Positions 51,256 through 64,000 of a stretch of DNA of 64,000 nucleotides are shown here, one piece after another. The translations under genes and the position numbers were made by a program. The notes under the pieces are model-generated. The model was not told the DNA's origin. It made no database searches and saw only the letters and a list, made by a program, of their open reading frames with translations. This DNA comes from Pseudomonas tritici (lineage in GTDB: Bacteria; Pseudomonadota; Gammaproteobacteria; Pseudomonadales; Pseudomonadaceae): the NCBI RefSeq assembly GCF_014268275.3, contig NZ_CP077084.1, positions 5,452,501-5,516,500 of the forward strand, written 5' to 3'. Positions within the stretch are counted from its first letter, which is position 1. The number at the start of each line of letters is the position of its first letter.

Positions 51256-53175
51256 TTAGACGTCAGCTGCCGGGCCGCCGATTGGTGTTTCAGGGCGCTC
51301 ATTCTGAACCACAGGCGGAGTGCCTGAAGTACCCGAACCACCTTCCCAATCGCGAGGCTCGCGCGGTGCGCGACCCGCCATGATGTCGTCAATCTGGTCG
51401 GCATCAATGGTCTCGTACTTCATCAGCGCATCAGCCATTGCATCCAGCTTGTCGCGATTGTCGGTCAGGATCTGCTTGGCCGTGCCGTAGCATTGGTCAA
51501 TGATACTGCGCACCTCGGAGTCGATCAGCTTAGCCGTCTCACCGGAGAAGCTGGCGCTTTGACCACCACCGCCACGCCCCAGGAATACCTCGCCCTCTTC
51601 CTCGGCATACATCAAAGGACCGAGTTTTTCAGAGAGGCCCCACTTGGTGACCATGTTCCGTGCAATCTGGCTGGCACGCATGATGTCGTTGGATGCGCCA
51701 GTGGTCACACCGTCGAAGCCCAGCGTCATCTCTTCAGCAATTCGGCCACCGTACAGCGAGCAGATCTGGCTGATCAGTGCGCGCTTGGAAAGGCTGTAAC
51801 GATCCTCTTCCGGCAGGAACATGGTGACACCCAGCGCCCGACCACGAGGAATGATCGACACTTTGTAGACCGGGTCGTGCTCAGGCACAACGCGACCGAC
51901 AATGGCGTGACCGGCTTCGTGATAAGCAGTGTTCTGCTTCTCTTTTTCCGACATGACCATGGATTTGCGCTCGGCACCCATCATGATCTTGTCTTTCGCC
52001 AGTTCGAACTCTTTCATTTCAACGATGCGCTTGCCGGTACGGGCAGCGAACAGCGAAGCCTCGTTGACCAGGTTAGCCAAGTCAGCACCGGAGAAACCTG
52101 GAGTACCACGGGCAATCACGGCCGGAGCCACATCATCACCCATTGGCACTTTGCGCATGTGTACTTTCAGGATCTGTTCGCGGCCACGGATATCCGGCAA
52201 GCCGACCACGACTTGACGGTCGAAACGACCAGGACGCAGCAGCGCAGGGTCCAGCACGTCAGGCCGGTTGGTTGCAGCGATGACGATGATGCCGTCATTC
52301 ATTTCAAAGCCGTCCATCTCAACCAGCAACTGGTTGAGGGTCTGCTCACGCTCATCATGACCACCGCCCATGCCGGCACCACGATGGCGACCAACGGCGT
52401 CGATTTCATCGATGAAGATGATGCAAGGCGCGTGCTTCTTGGCTTGTTCGAACATGTCGCGAACACGGCTTGCACCGACACCAACAAACATCTCTACGAA
52501 GTCAGAACCGGAAATAGTGAAGAACGGCACCTTGGCTTCGCCGGCAATCGCCTTGGCCAGCAAGGTTTTACCAGTACCCGGAGGACCGACCATCAGCACG
52601 CCGCGCGGAATACGACCACCCAGGCGCTGGAACTTGCCTGGATCGCGCAGGAACTCGACCAGCTCACCCACTTCCTCCTTGGCCTCGTCGCAACCGGCAA
52701 CGTCAGCCAGGGTGGTTTTCACCTGGTCTTCGGAGAGCAGGCGCGCCTTGCTCTTGCCGAAGCTCATCGGCCCGCCCTTGCCTCCCGCACCGCCTTGCAT
52801 CTGGCGCATGAAGAACATGAACACAGCGATGATCACCAGAATCGGGAAGCTCGCCACCAGAAGTTGGGTCCAGATGCTTTGCTGCTCAGGCTGCTTGCCC
52901 TCAACAACGACCTTGTTATCCACCAGATCGCCGATCAGACCGTTGTCCTGAATGGCCGGACGAATGGTCTTGAAGCTGTCGCCATCGACGCGCTTACCGG
53001 TAATCACGTAGCCATCAACCGCTACGCGCTCGACCTTGCCATCCTTAACTTGCTGGATGAAGTCGGAATAGTTGAGGGTCTGCGGCTCGTTAGGGCTGGA
53101 GAAGTTGTTCATCACCGTCACAAGGACAGCCGCGATGATCAACCACAGGATCAGATTCTTTGCCATATCGTTCAA
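51256..53175 (-). CDS. ftsH: ATP-dependent zinc metalloprotease FtsH
   Basis: About 636-639 residues: two membrane helices (about 8-24 and 104-122), AAA module with Walker A GPPGTGKT, Walker [12 protein letters not shown] and arginine-finger region, then the zinc site HEAGH (about residue 418). It degrades membrane proteins and short-lived regulators. The start is TTG 53175 if judged by the GAGGG site seven bases before it; ATG 53166 (MAKNLILW) is the alternative. It is cotranscribed with folP-glmM. Confidence 0.96.
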   Translation of the reverse strand: MNDMAKNLILWLIIAAVLVTVMNNFSSPNEPQTLNYSDFIQQVKDGKVERVAVDGYVITGKRVDGDSFKTIRPAIQDNGLIGDLVDNKVVVEGKQPEQQSIWTQLLVASFPILVIIAVFMFFMRQMQGGAGGKGGPMSFGKSKARLLSEDQVKTTLADVAGCDEAKEEVGELVEFLRDPGKFQRLGGRIPRGVLMVGPPGTGKTLLAKAIAGEAKVPFFTISGSDFVEMFVGVGASRVRDMFEQAKKHAPCIIFIDEIDAVGRHRGAGMGGGHDEREQTLNQLLVEMDGFEMNDGIIVIAATNRPDVLDPALLRPGRFDRQVVVGLPDIRGREQILKVHMRKVPMGDDVAPAVIARGTPGFSGADLANLVNEASLFAARTGKRIVEMKEFELAKDKIMMGAERKSMVMSEKEKQNTAYHEAGHAIVGRVVPEHDPVYKVSIIPRGRALGVTMFLPEEDRYSLSKRALISQICSLYGGRIAEEMTLGFDGVTTGASNDIMRASQIARNMVTKWGLSEKLGPLMYAEEEGEVFLGRGGGGQSASFSGETAKLIDSEVRSIIDQCYGTAKQILTDNRDKLDAMADALMKYETIDADQIDDIMAGRAPREPRDWEGGSGTSGTPPVVQNERPETPIGGPAADV

Positions 53176-53330
53176 TTAACTACCCTCTGAAGCAAGCTCC
53201 GCTACTGGCGCGCGCTTCGCATGATATTCACCGGCCTAACTTACTACATTACCTACAACTCTTGCAGGCGCCGTCTGTAACCCTTTGTGAAACTTTGACT
53301 ACACAATATTCGTAAAGCTTCGTGACGAAA

Positions 53331-53352
53331 GCGATATAAAAAAACCTATCGC
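53331..53352 (-). terminator. Possible terminator after rlmE
   Basis: GCGATA-N10-TATCGC with a T-rich loop, 15 bases beyond the rlmE stop on the minus strand. The stem is only six pairs and the following T-run is short. Confidence 0.35.
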
Positions 53353-53366
53353 CCTCCTCGAATTTC

Positions 53367-54017
53367 TCAAAAACGCTCTTCACTCGCAGCACCTTCAACA
53401 CCGCGGAAGCCGCGGCACAGCAAATACTGCTCCCTCGACCTGTCGCGGGAAGAGTCAGGCTTACGCGTTTGCACCTTGTCGAACAACTTGCGGATGTTCT
53501 TGTGGTACTCGTCAAAACCTTCGCCCTGGAAGACCTTCACCAGAAAATCACCACCAGGCCGCAGAACCCGACCCGCCAAATCCAGCGCGAGCTCACAAAG
53601 GAACATCGCGCGCGGCATATCAACGGCCGGTAATCCACTCATATTGGGGGCCATGTCGGAAATCACAAGGTCTACCTGCGAATTTCCCACAGCCTCAAGG
53701 ATCTGTGCGAGCACGGCGTCCTGGGTGAAGTCCCCATGAACAAAGGTCACATCCGGGATACTGTCCATTTCCAGGATATCGGAAGCGATCAAGCGACCCT
53801 GCCCACCAATCAGACGACTGGTCACCTGGGACCACCCGCCAGGGGCTGCACCCAGATCAATAACGCTCATGCCGGGACGTATCAACTTATCCTTGTCCTG
53901 AATCTCCAACAGCTTGTAGCTGGCCCGGGAACGGTAGCCGTCCTTTTGCGCCTTTTTGACGTAAGGATCGTTGAAATGTTCTTGTAGCCACTTAAGACTG
54001 GTTTTGGAACGGGCCAC
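53367..54017 (-). CDS. rlmE: 23S rRNA (uridine(2552)-2'-O) methyltransferase
   Basis: 216 residues with the SAM-binding [13 protein letters not shown] and the K-D-K-E catalytic set ([33 protein letters not shown]). It modifies U2552 in the 50S A loop. The C-terminal tail after [14 protein letters not shown] is about eight residues longer than I expect. It is divergent from yhbY and next to ftsH, as in E. coli. Confidence 0.95.
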   Translation of the reverse strand: MARSKTSLKWLQEHFNDPYVKKAQKDGYRSRASYKLLEIQDKDKLIRPGMSVIDLGAAPGGWSQVTSRLIGGQGRLIASDILEMDSIPDVTFVHGDFTQDAVLAQILEAVGNSQVDLVISDMAPNMSGLPAVDMPRAMFLCELALDLAGRVLRPGGDFLVKVFQGEGFDEYHKNIRKLFDKVQTRKPDSSRDRSREQYLLCRGFRGVEGAASEERF

Positions 54018-54122
54018 GGGCCACCTCGAAAATAAAACGGGTCGTGATTAACTGGGCGGTCCCGGACTCGCTCGGGTAAACTGGCCGCCGCTTTTTACAA
54101 GATCAGACGCAGGGGTCAGATT

Positions 54123-54431
54123 ATGCCGCTCACTCAAGAGCAGAAGAAACAGTACAAATCCATTGGCCACCATCTGAAACCAGTTTTGATTGTGGCAGAT
54201 AACGGTTTGACTGAGGGTGTGTTAGCCGAATTCGAACGCGCACTGAACGATCACGAACTGATCAAGATCAAGGTCAACATCCTTGATCGCGAAGCGCGCC
54301 TGGCCGCCATTGCAGAACTGTGCAAGGTGGGCAAAGCGGACCTGGTCCAGGTCATCGGCAAGATGGCGCTGCTGTATCGCAAGAACTTCAGCGCCAACAA
54401 GCAACTGTCGAACGTTCATCGCTTCAAGTAA
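54123..54431 (+). CDS. yhbY: CRS1-YhbY domain RNA-binding protein
   Basis: 102 residues. A single KH-like CRM domain with YKSIGHHLKPVLIVADNGLTEGV split across its first strands and the GxxG-like VIGKMALLYRK near the C-terminus. It associates with pre-50S ribosomes in E. coli. It is transcribed divergently from rlmE and its stop lies 10 bases from that of the convergent membrane-protein gene. Confidence 0.93.
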   Translation: MPLTQEQKKQYKSIGHHLKPVLIVADNGLTEGVLAEFERALNDHELIKIKVNILDREARLAAIAELCKVGKADLVQVIGKMALLYRKNFSANKQLSNVHRFK

Positions 54432-54441
54432 ACAACAAGGG

Positions 54442-54846
54442 TCACGGGCGTGCTTCGCGCGCCCCGCCACTCCATCCTGGTGCAGGCTGTATAACCAGCA
54501 CCAGGCCGGAGAACCCTAGCACGAGATAGCTGAACAGCTGCCAGCGCAACGCTTCCGGCAGCCAGACATGCACAATGCAATACATTGCACACGCATACAG
54601 CGCCATCAACAGCAGTTGCCCGCGAATATCCCGCCACAAACTCCCCAAGCCTTCGGCCTTGACCAGCACCAACGCCTGGAGCGTCACGCACGCCGCCGCG
54701 AAACCCACCAGCAACGCACTGAGCAATCCATCGATTTCATCGATCAGCAACGGTGCCAGGCCAATCAGGCCCAGCGCCGGTAACACACCGATGTGCAACA
54801 ACCACAGGCCGCCTACCCAAAGCATCTGGGAGAGCTGCCAAAGCAT
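54442..54846 (-). CDS. Small integral membrane protein, DUF4149-like
   Basis: 134 residues from ATG 54846 (MLWQLSQMLWVGGLWLLHIGVLPALG). About four hydrophobic helices with short charged loops. Proteins of this kind sit beside greA or yhbY in pseudomonads; the function is unknown. The start codon directly follows a 9-bp GC-rich hairpin (54847-54869) that is also the only visible structure after greA, so initiation must occur in or just after that structure. A longer frame from 54897 overlaps greA and is less likely. Confidence 0.7.
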   Translation of the reverse strand: MLWQLSQMLWVGGLWLLHIGVLPALGLIGLAPLLIDEIDGLLSALLVGFAAACVTLQALVLVKAEGLGSLWRDIRGQLLLMALYACAMYCIVHVWLPEALRWQLFSYLVLGFSGLVLVIQPAPGWSGGAREARP

Positions 54847-54869
54847 GGCGCCCGCATAGAGCGGGCGCC
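54847..54869 (-). other. GC-rich hairpin between greA and the membrane-protein gene
   Basis: GGCGCCCGC-TCTAT-GCGGGCGCC, 5 bases after the greA stop and immediately before the next ATG. No T-run follows, so it is not a typical terminator. It may limit translation of the downstream gene. Confidence 0.6.
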
Positions 54870-54874
54870 GTCTT

Positions 54875-55347
54875 TCAGATGTGACGAACTTCAACAATCT
54901 CGTACTCGATCACGCCGCTTGGCGTTTTCACAGCCACCACATCACCCTCTTCCTTGGCAATCAAGGCGCGGGCGAGCGGAGAACCAACGGAGATCTTGCC
55001 GAGTTTGAAGTCAGCTTCGTCTTCACCCACGATGTGGTAGACAACGCGCTCATCCGTCTCGACATTGGCGATTTCCACGGTGGTGCCGAAAATCACCTTG
55101 CCGGTATGTGGAATGGTCGTCACGTCGATGATTACCGCATTCTGCATACGGCCTTCGATGTCACGGATCCGTGCCTCGACCATACCTTGCTGCTCGCGAG
55201 CAGCGTGGTATTCGGCATTTTCCTTCAAGTCACCCAGCTCGCGAGCGGTGCCGATATCCTGGCTCAGCTTCGGGCGGACGACTTTGGTCAGATGGGCGTG
55301 TTCCTCTTCCAGGGCCTTGGCGCCCTGGACGGTCATTGGGTATTTGG

Positions 55348-55351
<4 letters not shown>
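54875..55351 (-). CDS. greA: Transcription elongation factor GreA
   Basis: 158 residues: an N-terminal coiled coil with the tip acidic pair in [17 protein letters not shown] (Asp and Glu) and a C-terminal FKBP-like globular domain ([17 protein letters not shown]). It stimulates RNA cleavage in backtracked polymerase. It overlaps carB by four bases (ATGA), so it is the last gene of carA-carB-greA, as in P. aeruginosa. Confidence 0.97.
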
Positions 55352-58569
<3,218 letters not shown>

Positions 58570-58674
58570 GGGTTTGTCACTCAAATCCGCAGGTCAGTCG
58601 GCAAGCCGTCTTGAACAATCTTTAGAGAGGCTGCGGGGGCCGCCGGAGTTAGGGGCCGCCCGCAGACCGCTCAG
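58570..58674 (-). other. carA-carB intercistronic region with hairpin
   Basis: A GC-rich imperfect stem (CTGCGGG... with ...CCCGCAG, about 58629-58666) and no T-run. No coding sequence is present. P. aeruginosa has an extra gene in this place. Confidence 0.55.
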
Positions 58675-59811
58675 TCAGCGTCGCTTGGCCATCTCATTGA
58701 TGAAACGGTCGAACAGCGGCGCTACGTCGTTCGGGCCCGGGCTGGCTTCAGGGTGGCCCTGGAAGCTGAACGCGCTCTTGTCGGTGCGCTCGATGCCTTG
58801 CAGGGAACCGTCGAACAGCGACTTGTGAATGGCGCGGACATTAGCCGGCAAGGTCGCTTCATCCACCGCAAAGCCGTGGTTCTGGCTGGTGATCATCACG
58901 ACCCCAGTGTCCAGGTCTTGAACGGGGTGGTTGGCACCGTGGTGGCCGTGGCCCATTTTCAGGGTCTTGGCGCCGGAGGCCAGTGCCAGCAGCTGGTGGC
59001 CGAGGCAGATGCCGAACACCGGAATTTCGGTCTCCAGCACTTCCTTGATGGCCTGGATGGCGTAGTCGCATGGCTCAGGGTCACCCGGGCCGTTGGACAA
59101 GAACACGCCGTCTGGCTGCAGAGCCAATACGTCGCTGGCCGGAGTTTGCGCCGGCACCACTGTCACGCGGCAACCACGCTCGACCAACATGCGCAGGATG
59201 TTGTACTTGACGCCGTAATCATAGGCGACAACGTGATATGGCAGCTCAGCGGCATCGATAGTCGCGTGACTGTCGGTCTTCAAGTCCCAGACAGTAGAGC
59301 GCCACTCGTACTTCTCTTTAACGCTGACGACTTTCGCCAGGTCCATGCCTTTCAGGCCAGGGAAACCTTGCGCTGCGGCAATCGCCGCCTCTTCGGAGAT
59401 ATTGTCACCGACCATGATGCAGCCGTTCTGCGAGCCTTTTTCACGCAGGATGCGTGTCAGGCGGCGCGTATCGATACCAGCGATCGCCACAACGTTGTTG
59501 GCTTTCAGGTAGTCGGACAGCGACATCGTGTTACGCCAGTTGCTCGCAACCAGTGGCAGGTCACGAATCACCAGACCGGCCGACCAGACACGATCAGACT
59601 CGACATCTTCCGGTGTAGTACCGGTGTTGCCGACGTGCGGATAGGTCAGGGTAACGATCTGTTGGGCGTAGGAAGGATCGGTAAGGATTTCCTGATAGCC
59701 GGTCATGGCAGTGTTAAACACCACCTCTCCAACGGTCTGACCGTCGGCTCCAATGGCTTCGCCGCGAAAAATGCTGCCATCAGCAAGGGCGAGTATGGCT
59801 GGCTTAGTCAA
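58675..59811 (-). CDS. carA: Carbamoyl-phosphate synthase small subunit (glutaminase)
   Basis: 378 residues from TTG 59811 (written [18 protein letters not shown]), chosen because GGGAGG lies five bases before it and the length fits the family. The class I glutamine amidotransferase has its nucleophile in VFGICLGHQ (C269) and the His-Glu part in [11 protein letters not shown]. It passes ammonia to CarB. The reading frame stays open a further 28 codons upstream to ATG 59895, across a terminator-like hairpin, so a longer N-terminus or a fused leader is possible. Confidence 0.95.
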   Translation of the reverse strand: MTKPAILALADGSIFRGEAIGADGQTVGEVVFNTAMTGYQEILTDPSYAQQIVTLTYPHVGNTGTTPEDVESDRVWSAGLVIRDLPLVASNWRNTMSLSDYLKANNVVAIAGIDTRRLTRILREKGSQNGCIMVGDNISEEAAIAAAQGFPGLKGMDLAKVVSVKEKYEWRSTVWDLKTDSHATIDAAELPYHVVAYDYGVKYNILRMLVERGCRVTVVPAQTPASDVLALQPDGVFLSNGPGDPEPCDYAIQAIKEVLETEIPVFGICLGHQLLALASGAKTLKMGHGHHGANHPVQDLDTGVVMITSQNHGFAVDEATLPANVRAIHKSLFDGSLQGIERTDKSAFSFQGHPEASPGPNDVAPLFDRFINEMAKRR

Positions 59812-59908
59812 GAAGACCTCCCGTAAATAAAGCCTGAAAGGGCGATCGCAGGTGTAAAAAAGCGGAGTGACGTATGGACACGTCACCCCGCTCATTCACT
59901 GAATTATT
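59812..59908 (-). promoter_or_regulatory. carA promoter and in-frame leader with terminator-like hairpin
   Basis: AATAAT (59908-59903) is a likely -10; its start would fall at about 59896, next to ATG 59895, so the message could be leaderless. From that ATG 28 codons lead without a stop into carA. Inside lie a 13-bp stem with one mismatch (59861-59892, AGCGGGGTGACGT / ACGTCACTCCGCT) and a run of six T (59861-59856). The codons after the T-run are rich in U and C. This fits attenuation of carAB by pyrimidine supply. Confidence 0.65.
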
Positions 59909-59917
59909 CTGCGCGCT

Positions 59918-59935
59918 TTTAGTGAACACACTAAA
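59918..59935 (-). promoter_or_regulatory. Inverted repeat at the carA promoter
   Basis: TTTAGTG-N4-CACTAAA, perfect 7-bp arms, lies 10-27 bases upstream of the proposed -10. That is where an activator or repressor of carA would bind. It does not resemble the TGTCGC-N8-AA ArgR pattern of pseudomonads. Confidence 0.45.
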
Positions 59936-60022
59936 GCTGTAGCTTACAGAAAAAGGCTTTTTTGGTCCACCGCTAATGAGCCTTAAAGGCAGGGGAATGC
60001 GACAGCACGTCGCCTAGCGGGT

Positions 60023-60054
60023 AAAAACGGGGCCCAAGCATAAGCTTGAGGCCC
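60023..60054 (-). terminator. Intrinsic terminator after dapB
   Basis: GGGCC(T)CAAGC-TTAT-GCTTGGGCCC with one bulged base, followed by CG and five T on the minus strand, 15 bases beyond the dapB stop. It separates the dnaK-dnaJ-dapB unit from carA. Confidence 0.85.
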
Positions 60055-60068
60055 TATTTTAGCGACTA

Positions 60069-62010
<1,942 letters not shown>

Positions 62011-62327
62011 AAGTCTTTGCACTCTTAAGGACGTTCGGCCAGACCCTCCTGAGCCCCGCCAAACTCGTTGAGCCCCAATACAGGCCCGGACCCAACTCAC
62101 GTCAATTCAACGATCCTGGTCATTACTACTTTTAGCCAGGGACCCGGCCAAAAATGCGGTAGTTATTGCTCGGAAAGCAGGAGCATTCCCGATCACACCG
62201 CCAGCATCCGAACGCTGTCGCATGCTGTAAAAATTCGCCTACCCCAGACACGCCAACGCGGGAGCAAGCTCCCGCGCGGCGACATCCTACCAGTCACCGC
62301 TTAAAAGCGGTCAACCGGGCGACCAAG
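62011..62327 (-). other. dnaK-dnaJ intergenic region
   Basis: 317 bases without a gene. A palindrome CGCGGGAGC-AA-GCTCCCGCG (62257-62276) resembles a single REP unit, and ACCGCTT/AAGCGGT (about 62296-62312) lies close after dnaK; neither has a T-run. I see no convincing heat-shock promoter for dnaJ. Confidence 0.5.

Positions 62328-64000
<1,673 letters not shown>

Noticed and set aside
59861..59892. The carA leader hairpin as the dapB terminator
   Set aside because: dapB already has its own terminator (60023-60054), and this hairpin lies beyond the carA promoter and inside the leader frame.

Overview
This window is core chromosome of a Pseudomonas species, most likely of the P. fluorescens group. 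Gene order matches, from memory, one long conserved block of P. aeruginosa (msrPQ through pssA, ilv, mrcB, prrF, dksA, cbrAB, pnp-nusA, tpiA-ftsH, carAB and dapB to dnaJK). The 26-bp and 23-bp inverted REP doublets are of the type common in P. fluorescens. There is no insertion sequence, prophage, integron, CRISPR array or toxin-antitoxin cassette. About 51 protein genes, two tRNAs and two regulatory RNAs are supported. The msrQ gene at the left edge and the dnaK gene at the right edge are cut by the window.

Layout. 1-6.0 kb (minus): methionine sulfoxide repair (msrP-msrQ), phosphatidylserine synthase (pssA) and the branched-chain amino acid operon ilvI-ilvH-ilvC with a long leader. 6.4-12.4 kb: yqcC, an LpoP-like lipoprotein and mrcB (cell wall synthesis), then an APH-like/P-loop protein, a pentapeptide-repeat protein and a TfoX C-terminal-domain protein. 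12.4-15.7 kb: an iron block with the Fur-controlled sRNA PrrF, a haemin ABC transporter (hmuTUV) and a divergent Rieske protein, with a Fur-like site in each control region. 15.7-24.7 kb: sfsA, an aminotransferase, dksA, gluQRS and the carbon-control locus cbrX-cbrA-cbrB followed by CrcZ. 24.7-34.5 kb: pcnB-folK, panBC, pgi, acs, an MpaB-type oxygenase and an rRNA methyltransferase-like protein. 34.6-38.4 kb: a large DUF748 protein and a double-BON-domain periplasmic protein. 38.7-48.2 kb (minus): the classical transcription/translation cluster secG-tRNA-Leu-tRNA-fMet-rimP-nusA-infB-rbfA-truB-rpsO-pnp. 48.2-54.9 kb: tpiA, glmM, folP, ftsH, rlmE, yhbY and a membrane protein. 54.9-64 kb (minus): dnaK-dnaJ-dapB and carA-carB-greA.

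Most genes are ordinary housekeeping genes; the interest lies in the control DNA. (1) CrcZ is fully readable: an inverted TGTTAC-N14-GTAACA site for CbrB, a sigma-54 promoter, six A-rich Hfq/Crc decoy motifs and an end hairpin. A matching A-rich motif covers the acs ribosome binding site. (2) The BON-domain gene has a second sigma-54 promoter of nearly the same form with a 12-bp perfect inverted repeat about 110 bp upstream, a probable site for an enhancer-binding protein I cannot name. (3) carA is preceded by an in-frame, uninterrupted leader of 28 codons, probably starting at the transcript's 5' end and carrying a terminator-like hairpin with a U-run. (4) rimP-nusA-infB lies behind two terminators in series after tRNA-fMet. 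(5) panB is preceded by four direct GTAACA repeats resembling CbrB half-sites.

I see no clearly new multi-gene system. The best candidates for undescribed biology are these control regions and several poorly characterised single genes.
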